From positions 411,943,034 to 412,007,033 of the forward strand of contig OV050030.1 in NCBI GenBank assembly GCA_920105625.2: DNA of 64,000 nucleotides, given 5' to 3'. This document shows, piece by piece, positions 35,170 to 46,567 of this stretch. Position 1 is the first letter of the stretch, and each line of letters begins with the position of its first letter. The notes beneath the pieces were generated by a model, which saw only the letters and a list, made by a program, of their open reading frames with translations, made no database searches and was not told the origin of the DNA. This stretch comes from Clusia tigrina (lineage: Eukaryota > Arthropoda > Insecta > Diptera > Clusiidae). The translations under genes were made by a program, and so were the position numbers.

Positions 35170-36701
35170 GTGGGTACTGTCCGTTTGATAAAGCTGCCGC
35201 CACTTAGTTCAGACCAAGAACTTTTGCCTTTAATCCGTTCACTCAATATCAAACAGAAGACTTATTGGAGCCATTTGCTACACAGCTTAAAAACCAAAAC
35301 AATAGTTTACGAATTTGTAAGTGACGGTGCAGGTGTGGGTAAAAGTAGACTTATATCTGCAATTTACCAATCCATTACTAAACGTATAAATTCTGTACCA
35401 GGTACTGATCCAAGCCTTATAAAAGTTCTTCTCTGTGCTCCAACGGGAAAAGCAGCATTTGGGATAGGAGGCTCTGTTTTGCATTCCACGTTCTCGCTTC
35501 CCATTAATCAGTCAGTGTCCGCAATAAGACCATTGAGTCATGATATAGCAAACACAAGTTAATTGAGTTGAAACTCCTTATTATTGATGAAATATCAAGG
35601 GTTGGAACTAAAATGTTTGCCTCTCTTGATGCAAGATTGAAACAAATCTTCAAAAGCCATGCACCATTCGGAGAGATTTCAATTGTTGTTTTTGGAGATC
35701 TAAAACAGCTTTCTCCAGTTGGAGATAAATGGATATTTACTCCCAACTCAAATGACCCTTATAGTGTTATATCAGGTACACCTTTGTGGAATATATTCAG
35801 ATGTTTTGAACTCACAGAAATCATGCGACAACGGGATGACCTAGCCTTTGCCATTGCATTGATCAGCATGGCAGCAGGACAGATGACAACTGATGATATT
35901 TCTCTTTTACAAAGACGTACTGTCAATTCTCCTACAGATATTCCAGATGAGTTTATTCATCTCTTCTGGTCAAACGAAGAAATCATCAATTACAATTCCA
36001 TGACGCTGATTAAAATTCCAACTGAACAATTCATTTCCTACGCAGTTGACGTCGTTAAAGCAACAGATCTCAATACACGAAATAGGGAGAAAATATGAGA
36101 AGCAGTGAACAATTTTAAAACTTCTGAAACCCAAGGACTTTGCCGCACCCTTATTTTAAAAACAGCTGCAAAATGTTGGTAACTGTGAATGTAAATACTG
36201 GTGATGGCTTAGTTAATGGTGCAACTGGACAACTGATGCAAATTGATTTTGAAATGCATGAATCTGTTCGACAGCCAACTACTTTGTGGATAAAATTTGC
36301 AGAGTGCACGAACAAAAACACTACATAATCAGGAAGCCCTCGTGACACCTTTAAATAAAATAGTTACGTCATTTCAGCATAAGAAGAATGAAGAAGTTAA
36401 TGTAGATAGGAAACAGTTTGCAGTAGTGCCTGCAGAGGCAATCACTATTCACAAAAGTCAGGGAGCAACCTATACCCAAGTAGCTGTCCACATACGTACC
36501 AAAATGAACCGTGCCGCTCTTTATGTTGCCTGCAGTAGAGCTACAAATGCTTTTGGACTATATATAATCGGAAAATTCACACCTCCTAAACCGTGTTCCG
36601 CTACTGACTGCGTCCAAATTGAGATTAAAAAACTCCAAACTGAAAAAACCAAATTTCTCATTACGATTTCATGTTTAATACGAATCAATTCCTTCAAATA
36701 A
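35170..36701 (+). pseudogene. PIF1-like helicase domain of the Helentron
   Basis: Superfamily 1 helicase motifs occur in order: Walker A GAGVGKSRL near 35328-35352; APTGKAAFGIGGSVLHSTFS near 35440-35500; Walker B LLIIDEISRVG near 35574-35604; GDLKQLSPVGD near 35696-35728; LTEIMRQRDD near 35810-35840; HKSQGATYTQV near 36451-36482; LYVACSRATN near 36520-36550. All motifs are present, but the frame is broken by a stop near 35560, a stop near 36096 and a frameshift near 36300. In Helitrons this domain unwinds DNA during rolling-circle-like transposition. Here it can no longer be made as one protein. Confidence 0.9.
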
Positions 36702-37347
36702 TGCACCACAATATACCAAGCTTACATGCTCATATAGACGACGTCCGAAATGATAAACTAATGTTAAAATCGCTTATATTGTCTTTCGTTGAGACTTGGA
36801 CTATGGATTATGAATCCTACGACATTCCTGGGTACAGCGTTTTCAACCAGTTGCAACTGGACAGCAACAAACACAGTAACAACAGACGAACTAAGGGGGG
36901 TATTATTATATATGTCAAAAATGATGAGCAGATTCAGTTCAGCATTTACACAGCCAGAATTTTCATGAAGGTAAATTCACTTTTGAAATCATTGTATATA
37001 AATACAGAGATATCCATTGAAGAGTACTTTATAGAAATAAATCTTTCCCGACAGGATTACTAAAAATAGAATTACTAAATATTTTAAGAACCGATTGTTC
37101 TATGAATAATAGAATTGTTCTATTAGAAGATTTTAATATATGTCGTCGCAGTGACTGTGACCAAGTAGAAGACATCGTAACGGAAAACGGCTTAATATCT
37201 CTTCTATGTGGAGATAAGAGTCCAACTTCAGGAAACACTCAAATAGACTTGGCTTTCCCTAATATGGACACTAATTTAATCACGGCAAAAACTTACGAAA
37301 CAATTTACAGTTACCATGATGCAGTTTGTGTTACCATTCCATCATAG
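36700..37347 (+). pseudogene. Endonuclease/exonuclease/phosphatase-type domain of the Helentron
   Basis: The text follows the helicase directly and reads like the apurinic-type nuclease of LINEs and Helentrons: MHHNIPSLHAHIDDVR at the start (HHNI instead of the usual WN.N), LSFVETWTM (catalytic E.W position), IPGYSVFNQ, and GGIIIYVKND. After a stop near 37063 come VLLEDFNICRR (D.N motif, usually GDFN), GNTQIDLAFPN (IDL.. motif) and SYHDAVCVTI (H.. motif). This C-terminal nuclease is the feature that separates Helentrons from ordinary Helitrons. It could instead be a co-inserted LINE endonuclease, but no LINE RT follows. Confidence 0.75.
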
Positions 37348-37429
37348 TAGGGTTGTTTATTATTCTTGGATTCTTTATTTCTTTATTGTAAGCTAATTTA
37401 TTTGAACTAGGTGTACATAGTAATAGGTA

Positions 37430-37520
37430 CAATTAATTAGGGTCCTCGGGAGGGCTTGTAACTTCCAGAGGACGCGTCGCCAGGTGGCGGATAGGGGAAA
37501 GCCTCTCATATATTGGAGGT
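37430..37520 (+). other. Probable Helentron 3' terminal region
   Basis: A G+C-rich island in A+T-rich surroundings. It contains CCTCGGGAGGGCTTG, then CGCCAGGTGGCG (a perfect hairpin stem with a small loop), then GGATAGGGGAAAGCC. It lies right before the abrupt switch into duplicated block X at about 37523. Confidence 0.55.
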
Positions 37521-37522
37521 AG

Positions 37523-39565
37523 GATAGCAAGGAAGCAGACGACAGAATTACTACCAACGATTCGCTGTTACAGAAACTGCTGGCGACTGTTGTTCGCTCA
37601 TATTAGCTAAATTCTCGGAGCAATCTTTGGAGACCTCATAAAAAAACGAAAGCTTCTCTTTAAAACTTGTAATTTTAAATTACCCGCGTAATGTAAGTGC
37701 ATAGTGAACCGGATTTATATGCGACGCGATCTTTCATTTCAACATCGGCTACAAATGAAAAAAATGGTATATAAGAAGAACAACAAAGAGAGAGAATGCA
37801 TGTGTGCCTTTTCTGTCTCCTCTCTTTGTTCTTCACAGCTGTCAGAATTGGGTTCACAATGTAATTACATTACAAAGTGTAATTACCATTACAAAGTGTA
37901 ATTACCAAGTGTTTGCATCAGCATATTTTATTTGATTCCATATCCCTTCCAATCCCTATAATGGATTGTGATTTGCCAGAAATTCTGCTGTTGTTTTGAG
38001 AATTCACAAGTGAAAAATTAGCTGATGCACAAACTTTGTAGTCGCAGAATGATTCCACTATAATTACCTGTAACAGCTGACACAGTCATCTGTGGAACAG
38101 AAACGAACTAATTGTTCCCTTTTTTGCATTGGTTTTATTTCATTTCAGCCGGTCTTTTCTATCCCACGAAATGCAAAAATGCGGGTCTACAACTCTGGGA
38201 ATGGTGTCACCCACCAAAATGAGAACTGAAATTTACAATCAGATTCCCTCAATTGATGGTCTTTAAAAATATAAAATAAATTTTTTTAAACTACTGCAAC
38301 ACAAAAACAAAATTTTTTAGTTCTTTAAAAATTTTCATAAATAACGATATAAAACTGAGGCAAAATTCTTCGCATGAAAACCCACAATAGCGACACCAAA
38401 GATTACAGACTCCACTGTGCTTATATTTCCAATCCCGCTCCATATATTGCGAAAGTTTGAGCCACTGGTTGTGCAATCGCCCCATCGAGAGGCCCTTTAG
38501 CACTGCCCCAATAGTCGGTTTAGATTTGATGAAGTAGTGTCGTTGGGTGTTAAATATGCAGCAGTGACGAATCCTTGCCTGCAGTTCCGGCAAATATCAT
38601 TATATTAGTCCCTTATTTTCTGTAGCAATCTGTGCAACTTCACTGCTCAGTTCCAGATGTTGATCACATTGCTAAATTAATTGTTTTATTGCAATAGTTG
38701 ATACTTAAGCGGCTTCGGAAGCCACATTTTGTTAAAATACCAATGATTCTCGCTGATTATCCTGAGGCTGTCCAAACTGGATATTTCCCATGAGTGTAAT
38801 TTTAAAAAAGCCCCATGCTCTTCACGCAAACGTACTCGCGTCCAAATGGAATTGCCACTAAATTCAGTTCTAGGCAAAAGTCGGCCTTGCTTCTCGAGAA
38901 TCAGCTGTCATTAAAAAATTCGTTACAATTCCGATAGCATCAACACGAGCATAGGTAGGCTAATTTTAATTTTGGACCCGAAAGTTCCTTATATCAAAAG
39001 TGGGCGTTTCCTTTTTCAGATCAACTCCATTGCTCCTTGCAGATAGCTTTATAATGTCCACATGTTCCTTCACGTAAAATTTCGTCCTCTCTGCCAGATC
39101 TTAAGTTATTATTATTTGTTAATAGTGGGCGTGGCAGTTAATATATACCGCCCACTTTTTGCATAGTGTTTTGTAGGATCCACATCTCCATAAACTGCCA
39201 AACTGCGTCACAATTCCAACAATTGAATCGAAGTTATAGTCATTGTAAAAAAGGTGAGAAAAGTTCCTTTTATGGGAGGTAGGCGAGGTCTTTGTCGAAA
39301 TCGGCCCATATAGCAATCTGGTTCTGTATCTTCGTCAATACTATACTTTTGCAAAATTTCACTAAGATAGCTCCTACGGTGTAGAAAAAAAATGGCCACA
39401 GACGGACAGACGAACAGACGGACGGACAAAATAAAAATTGTGTAGAGTGATGCTGCTCATATCTCTATACTTAAGTCCAAACCTACCTCCTTCTTGAAAT
39501 TGCAACCCCTCTCAAAAGCACAAAATTAGTATACCCTTTTTACCTTTTTTAAAGGTAAAGGGTAT
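37523..39565. repeat. Segmental duplication, partial copy C
   Basis: It starts inside block X at AGCAAGGAAGCAGACGACAG (22318 in A, 47104 in B) and follows copy B nearly base for base to the end of the GGGCGTGG repeat at 39565 (49085 in B). The part upstream of X, including the peptide gene, is missing and replaced by the Helentron 3' end. Minus-strand open frames of 100 and 63 codons (38291-38593, 38686-38877) are shared with copy B with one amino-acid change. I do not recognise them and cannot tell whether they are coding. Confidence 0.88.
38930..39565 (-). repeat. GGGCGTGG-box dispersed repeat (copy C)
   Basis: Reverse orientation of the 53999 copy, covering roughly its first third to half. 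It includes GTGGGCG boxes near 39000 and 39125, a GGTAGGCGAGG box near 39280, the GACGGACGGAC stretch near 39408-39425, and the terminal TACCCTTTTTACC...GGTAAAGGGTATA hairpin near 39532-39565. Confidence 0.8.
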
Positions 39566-39599
39566 AAAAATATAACTAAATTTCATCGGTCAAACAACA

Positions 39600-40012
39600 A
39601 TCTAATACAATTCAAGATCCCCAACGTGCAGTTTAGGAGATAGTTAAAATCAGTTAAAAGAACTACTGGTAAAATTCACCAAATCAATTAATCCATGCTA
39701 GCTACATTCCACTTATGTCCTCAATTAATCGCCCTTTATTCGGCTCCATCGACATAGCAGATCTCTTTGCATCCCCCTGGTCCACTTTTTCACAGGATTC
39801 AAACTTTGACCATGCTTTCATTATCAATAAAAAATCAAACAATCAGTATGCCATATAAAAAACCAAACACCTTATTTAACCACTAAGCATATAGACCCGG
39901 GCATTACTAGACTAGACTTTGATGATACGATATCTCCAATGTCGGGCAATGCACCAGGCCTGGATAGGATAGCCTACGCCGTGTTAAAACATTTGCCGGC
40001 AAATTTCTAGAC
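39600..40012 (+). pseudogene. I-clade LINE fragment
   Basis: A short piece of the region before the reverse transcriptase. NRPLFGSIDIADLFASPW near 39728-39785 and QDSNFDHAFIINKKSNN near 39794-39845 are followed, after frameshifts, by MSGNAPGLDRIAYAVLKHLP near 39938-40000. The NAPGLD.I.Y..LK.LP pattern is the entry to I-type RT domains. It stops abruptly at about 40010 where the GGGCGTGG repeat fragment begins. Confidence 0.65.
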
Positions 40013-40654
40013 TGAATTTTGAACGAAATTTCATATTAGTGCGTATATAGATGTGACAAAGCCATACACATGAAATGGGGTCGATCCGACAACATGCACT
40101 ACTCTCAACCATATAACGAACTTTGGGGACCCCACTTAAAATTACGCTGCATATGCTTCTAATGATGATATAGGAATATAAATTGGTGGCAGTATGTATT
40201 GGATCCGTACTAGCATACATGGAAAATATGGGGAGATTATTAATACACAATTAACCAATATTCATTTTTTGGGCCCTGTGCACGATTGATCAACGAACCT
40301 TCATACGAAGATAGAAAGAGGTATTATAAAGCACAAAACTAAAATTTTGAGAGCCACGCTCTTTGTTGCTACATGTTTAAAAATGAGGATCTATGCCAAT
40401 TTTTTGGACAACTTTTTTTTATGAAATGCCACGCCTGCCTACATTGTAATCAACCAGGGTGGACTACCCTAAATTACGCGTAAATATGCTCCTAATGATG
40501 ATCTATGAAAAAAACATCCCCATTGTGTCGCACGCACAGGGAAAGGCAAAGGATATTTCGAATTCGGTTTAACCCAACTTCAGACTTCTTCACTAGTTTT
40601 TTATAAAATTTTTTTAACGTATCGTGTCATCAACCGCTACATAATGCTCTACAT
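40012..40654. repeat. GGGCGTGG repeat fragments
   Basis: Two pieces of the dispersed repeat. 40012-40260 matches 23340-23465 and part of 54950-55100 (TTGGGGACCCCACTTAAA-type junction). 40450-40600 matches 55365-55500, ending with ACTTCAGACTTCTTCACTAG. A stretch near 40262-40440 is not assigned. Confidence 0.6.
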
Positions 40655-41023
40655 AGGTCGACCGACCACTCAAAACAGAACTCTGCAATTCTACCTTGCA
40701 TCATACACAATCTGCCACTAAGCAAGTGTCAGTGGCCAACTCAATATATGCCACTGTAACGGCCAGCACAACCTCAGACCAAAGCAACAGCCCAACCCCA
40801 ACCTGGCAGGTGCAGTCAATACCTAGATGCAGCCAGGTTGTATACAGCTTCACTAACATCAGTGGGAACTCTCTGTGCAAACTGATCATGACATCCGGTG
40901 GGAGCTACGAAGCTTCTTGGGATTAATTTTTAAGCGCTCAAGCTACTCTTGTGAACGTGAGAAGCGTCCGCGCTAAACTTATATCAACCACCACGATCCT
41001 CAGCTTTCCATCACATCCATAAA

Positions 41024-41142
41024 TGATACCTTATCCACAAACCTTCTTGTCGCCTTTCAGCTTATCCACAAACCTTCATGTCGCCTTTCAGCTTATCCAC
41101 AAACCTTCATGTTGCCTTTCAGCTTATCCACAAACCTTCAAA
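41024..41142. repeat. 31-bp minisatellite (copy B)
   Basis: Three full units plus a partial of the CTTATCCACAAACC...GCCTTTCAG repeat also seen at 17134 and 23855. Confidence 0.85.
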
Positions 41143-41937
41143 TTAGCTTGCAGCTTGCTCCTTTGCTCTTTTTACTGTTTATTTCTGATCCGCCCATTTT
41201 TTTGAGATTTCCAACAGAAGGAGGTCCTTTTCTGTCTTCTGGGGTTGCTGGAGTTTTGAATTATACTTTTTGTTCTTTCTTTGGCAAAGCCTTCAATATT
41301 AATAATTAACTTTCCATTTGAAATAAATTACTAGAAAAATATGCCTACATGAACAAATTCATGCAAATATCGTCTCAGGCGGTTTGAAACATTCAAATGG
41401 AAACGTTTTAGGTTGGCAAAAACTTGGAAGCTGTGTCAATTAAAAAATAAATGAGACAAAAAACGATGCTGTCATTAGACAAATATCTCAATGCGAAACA
41501 TGGCAAAAACGCCAACGAAACACAGTTTAAATGCGGGAGAAAATCAGTGCAATAAAATTGTAAATTAAATTATTAAATATATTACAAATTAATGTGAATT
41601 CCTTCAAACGCTGAATTGAATTGTAATTAAAAACGTATTATTTTATCTTATTTATATTAAGTTAACAAATTATAAACAAAAGAAGGGGGGCAGCAGTAGC
41701 CTCGATGACCTTAGGCCGTCTTGCGGTGGGGGCAAGATCAATTTACTTATTCTTATTCTTAAGCTTAGTACATGAAATATAGTTACATATGCACTAATAA
41801 ATATGTGAGAGATATAGTAATGCTCAAATCAGGCGAACTCAACTCGTGTTTCCAAAGAATTGTATAGTTTTTAGAATGTTGTCTGTATTGGGTTCCGACA
41901 GTGCAGTTGGGGGTGAAGAATTATGAAGCTAGTGAGT

Positions 41938-43500
41938 CTAATTTGTTGGAATGAAGAACCTTCCTCTTGATATGTTGGGCTGATATGGGATGTTGTTACA
42001 GACTGAACATGTGGATGCAACACTATTGTTCAGTAGATGCTCGTGAGTTGATCTTGTGTGGCCCAATTTCATTCGCTCATATTTCTGATTAAATTTCAAG
42101 AAATCGTTTATAGTATATTTCTCTGTATTTATTTGTTGGTGTGCGATGAATGGGGCCAAGTAATTTTCTTGTTGTTAACTAAATTGTTAAAAATATTTAA
42201 TGTAATTTGTGCCAAAGTTGGGGGTAGTGATAAACGGAGCATTGAGGGTCAGTTTCGTAGCTTGAATCGCAAATTCATTTGAGCGAATTTGGATGAATTA
42301 GTATAATGTTGGGATAGGTCAGGATATTGCTAATAGTTTTAGGATAGTATGAGGTATTTTCTAGATTCATGATGGCTTTTAAGGGCATGAGAAAGGGCAA
42401 ATTGTTTATTTTTAATTTCGTTAGATTTGTGTTGGAAGATTGGACTGGAGGTTTAAAGTTTATCGGTGTGGAGGGGATGTCCAAACGGGAGCTAAATAGC
42501 AATGTTCCTTTAAGTGTAGATGGGATTGTGATATGTTCATTAGAGTGAGGAACACATAATATTGGTGCATGGATGCTCATTAGAAAGGATTTTATTAATT
42601 TGCCAGTAATCAGATCTCTTATATATCTCTTATTAGATTATTTAGCGGTGTGCGGTTGCATTCATATATCAGAGAGGAGGCGCGAAACGCTCCGAACGCA
42701 GCTCTTAATGCTGAATTTAGTATAGTTTTAGTTTTGTTGATCAATGATTAGGAGAGAATCTTTGTACGTATCTACCATAGTCGATTTTAGATACAATTAA
42801 CGAAGTAATTACTGAAATTATTGAATGAGTATTGCAGTTAAATTCGCTACTTGACTGACATTTATTGTTTTGATAAAGATAATGTAAGGGATTCCATGTG
42901 GGAGCGCCATGAGTATTTTTAAGTAAAAATGACTCCCAGTACTTTAAGGTCATTGACATTAGTTATTGTCACATTTATCGCTGGTATGAATCAAAGGCAG
43001 TTGTGCTTTCTACAATTGTGGAGTTGTTTGCCTTCGGTAACGAGATATTCAGAGTAACGACACCAAGCTGAGATGTCAGTGAATAGGCTACTTAGGTCAA
43101 TAGTTATGGTCTTATTATTATTTAAATTTTTAATTATGTTGACGTCATCTGCATAAGTGCGAGTTCTTTAAGGATTGAAATAATGTCGCTTCATTTGTCA
43201 TAGTCTACGAGGAACAATATAACGGCAAGTGGTGAAGCTTGAGGAATGCCATGTAATGCCTTTAAAAAATGAAAATAAAATTAGAGATACTTTTCAATAA
43301 TCTGATTTGAATGATCCATTTTTGAAGTGAGGGGAATTGAGACAGACAGTGATGAATTATCTGGTGAAAAGTTTCCTTGATAGTGAATTGATTTAAGTCG
43401 AATTTGCTTGTACCGATTTAGCACCGAGTTATGGAGGATGAGTGGTCGACTCTTTCGAACGAGAGGAAGCTGAAATGTTTCTGATATGTCAATGAAAACA
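41938..43500 (-). pseudogene. Decayed I/jockey-like LINE inside duplication B
   Basis: Duplicate of the LINE fossil at 17916-19460, with the same motifs (GIPQASPLAVILFLV near 43200-43250, TYADDVNII near 43140-43165, KLGHTRSTHEHLLNN near 42035-42080) and the same lesions. It keeps about 29 bases near 42967-42995 that copy A has lost. Confidence 0.75.
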
Positions 43501-43842
43501 AATATTTTGAATATCTGAAAGAATTTAATTTTCGTTCATCTTCTGCCAGCACCTCAACACACTCTCCGAATCTTTGCTCCAGCTTCTTGATCCCTTCAGA
43601 GAAAAGCTGACTATTGTTAATTTATGTGTTCTGTATTCTCATAAAATAGTCCTCATCAGGATAGTTAATAACTCATTTTTGATATTATTTTACAGATTCT
43701 TTATTTATTTAGTTACCAAACCAGATTTATAATTAAAGTTATGAGTTAAGTGTGTGAGAGCTGTGGCTGCTGTGGCCTTCATCTAATTTCAGCATTGTTT
43801 TTACAAGTTGTTGTACCTTTTAATTACTTATACAGGGTGGCC

Positions 43843-44690
43843 CAAATGAGACCTAGTGATGTTAAACACGTGTAACTCTTGTAATAACGGGTTTTTTTAA
43901 ATGATTTATTTTAATATGTTAAATACATTTTATGGAAATTTAACGTGACTATGTGTGAAATATGACATCAGACAAATGACCACCATTTTGCTCGATACAG
44001 GCATTGGCTCTTTTTAGCGCATTTTGCATTACACGGCGTAATGTTTCTGGTTGCAGGCGCCGTATTTCGTCTCGAATATTCTGCTTGAGCTGTCCAAGTG
44101 TCTGTGGTTTGTTAACATACACTTTGTCTTTTAAATATCCCCATAAAAAAAAATCGGGCGCAGTTAAATCTGGTGAACGAGGAGGCCAAGGGAAATCTGA
44201 ATTTCTTGAAACTATGCGTTTACCAAAAATTTCTCGCAGCATGTCAATAGTTTGCCTAGCAGTATGCGCAGTGGCTCCATCTTGTTAAAACCACAAATTA
44301 GGATGTTGCTCCGCCATTGGCCGCAAAAAGTTGTCGATCATTGTTCTGTAAGAAGCCCCGGAGACCGTTTCTGGCGTTTCATCCTCATTCTCAAAGAAAT
44401 ATGGGCCGATGATTTTTGTGGCCATAACACCGCACCAAACAGTGCATCTGATTGGGTGTGACTGATGCTGATGTATTGCCCTTGGATTTTCGGAGCCCCA
44501 CAACCTACAGTTTTGTTTATTCACATAACCACTTAAATGGAAATGCGCTTCATCAAAAAACGGCGATAATTTCGCTGCGTCAGAATAATTGATCGTTGAG
44601 AAGAATAATAAAATTCGATAATTTTACTGCGTTGTTGTGGACTGTACGTATTCATTTTAAATTTCCAAGAGTTCAGTTATAATAGTGGGG
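43843..44690 (-). mobile_element. Rosa-like (DD41D) transposon with internal deletion
   Basis: The terminal sequence CAGGGTGGCCCAAATGAG starts after TA at 43841-43842. On the minus strand the transposase begins near 44656 (MNTYSPQQRSKIIEFYY), then jumps near 44560 from an N-terminal NYRR straight to FDEAHFHLSGYVNKQNC, so about 100 residues including most of the DNA-binding domain are deleted. It continues to an in-frame TAA at 44286 just before QDGATAHTA, then WPPRSPDLTAPDFFLWG near 44100-44155, ending HLSDVIFHT at 43949. Forty-one residues lie between the second and third catalytic Asp. The 5' terminal repeat is not found. It interrupts duplication B only. Confidence 0.85.
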
Positions 44691-46159
44691 TGTAGATGAA
44701 TGGGCAACTACTATAATAGACATCAATAAATCCTTTCTATGGATTATTCCAGACACTTTTCCAAATATTTTTCTCATATTTTTCGCTGTGTTGATTCAGG
44801 CATGTGCGAGATTCCTGGATTTTAAGCTTAATTTTTAAAATGATTCCACTCAATATCATGATTTTCTAGATATTTTTCCATACCCACTCTTGCTTTCCTA
44901 TTTATTATATAGAAATATTTCATTTGATTATATATTTATTACGTTTTATGAATTATTGTTATATATTTATATTGTTATTATACTCGTATATAATATAATT
45001 ATTTTTCTGTAGCTTCATTCTTTGTGATGTTACTGGTATTTATTTAGATTAGAACACGCATCCAACATCGCGCTTCCTGTTTCCTAATGATATTTTTGGT
45101 TTGATACAAATATATCGGATTTTGCTATAAATCTTTAATTATATATATTATATATCTTATTTGGGTACAAAAGATTTCAAAGCTGAGTCTATTTGGGGAA
45201 AATAGGTCTTTCATCATCATCATTTCTGAGTCTTCCTTTGCAAGGCTCTGTTAATTCATCATTGTTTACGACATTTACATTATTCAATTTAATTAATGCC
45301 TTCGACTTTCAATTGTATGTGTCATGCTTTTAGTTAATGCCATTTGGAGTAGCAGAGACTGAAGTGGGTTTTCGGTATCAGTCTGAAATCGGGAAATATT
45401 TACTTCAACTTGAATGTGTTTTCTAGCTACTTTCCAGCAGTTTCAACATAACACTCGAAGAAACCAAACAATAACAACAATATTATATTATAATGTAGAC
45501 ATTTCTGAAAACAGCTGCTGAAGTATATCATTTATCAACGTGCTGTTTTAGTTGTGAGTACGCGTACGTGGTTTTACTGAAAGTGTTGGAGGCATTTGAA
45601 ATTGGCACTAGTAATTAGGATTGACGTTGAGTTAAGCCGCCTTCGGAATACCCTACATTGCAGAAGAATGTATCAAACAGACGATGAGGTATTATGATCA
45701 TATATATGGATCATGATCTATCTATTTATCTACCTATCTATATATCTATCACGCATCTCTTCTCATCAGTTTGTAGAAAAATGTCTTCTTACAGCAGAAA
45801 GCATAGAATTGCGAATGCTTGCTCGGATTTGAATAGCGTCGCAATATCATTCCAAGCAAAATTTACACATCTCCATTTAAAGACTTAATAGACTCAATGG
45901 AAAAACTTGTGGAAGCAGTCTCAGGAACTTCAAATGCGTACTCAAATGCGTAATTCCAGAAAACATGTTGGCATATTTGGTTAATGCTGGCGCGAAAGGC
46001 ACAGTTTAAAGAGCACAAGCAAATGAAAACCAACACATTCAAAAAAATGTTCAAATAAAAAAAATTTCTATCCAAGTAATGGTAAAAAAATTGCACAAAA
46101 AACTATTGCACTATTTCTAAACTAGTTAACTTTTGGAAGAGCACCGAAACGGACTGAAA

Positions 46160-46567
46160 ATGAAGTATTTCGCTATCATTGCAATTGGTAAGTGTTCAGC
46201 TGAATCCTTCAAACTTTATCCTTTTTCTCTCCAAGTGAAATAAGGAGTGAGGATTCAGCCAGTTTCTGAATCAAATTCCTCAGTGATTTTTTCTTCTCCT
46301 AGTTATCCACGGGATGGAGAATGAATTTCCAGGGAGTTTCATTCTGCTTTGAGCTCATTTGAAACAATATTCAACATAATTTTAATATTTAATTTTCCTA
46401 CAGCTCTATTAATGAATATCTGTGTGCAGGCTCTACCACCTGGTCCCAACGATCCACCACTTCCTGAGAGTTATGGGAAAGTTTGTGGATTAGTACACGG
46501 TTGTTTTAAAGACTTTCAAATTTCTGACGCAGATTTCATTTCTGCTTCTCGGACCAATCGTAAGTAA
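46160..46567 (+). CDS. Small secreted-peptide gene, copy B (two exons)
   Basis: Exon 1 is 46160-46187, intron 46188-46403, exon 2 46404-46567 with TAA, again 63 residues. The signal peptide is identical to copy A. The mature part starts LPPGPNDPPLPESYGK and then returns to VCGLVHGCFKDFQISDADF. Against copy A the eight changes T/P, K/N, S/P, T/L, G/S, F/Y, Q/G and I/K fall within 14 residues, plus one Y/S near the end. No silent change is present, while the 216-base intron differs at only about two positions. I do not recognise the family. Whether this copy or copy A is expressed cannot be told from the sequence. Confidence 0.6.

Larger units (their letters stand above)
33540..37526 (+). mobile_element. 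Helentron (Helitron with endonuclease), decayed
   Basis: Parts of one large protein appear in order across broken frames. An Arg-rich N-terminal region (RRSNRRQDQE near 33670-33710) is followed by ICTSCGGLWFP near 34045-34080. Next comes the block CRTCSRIIT..MPSIANGL..NPECLKGLTPVEE near 34185-34305, then FERQSAIRGAVVNVP and MEYNHDYMTEPIRPAEV near 34360-34540, as in arthropod Helitron proteins. The PIF1-like helicase and a C-terminal endonuclease follow (separate entries). I cannot find the rolling-circle HUH nuclease core that should lie between about 34800 and 34950. Stops and frameshifts lie near 34590, 34812, 35151, 35560, 36096 and 36327. The 3' end near 37440-37520 contains a CGCCAGGTGGCG palindrome. 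Confidence 0.85.
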
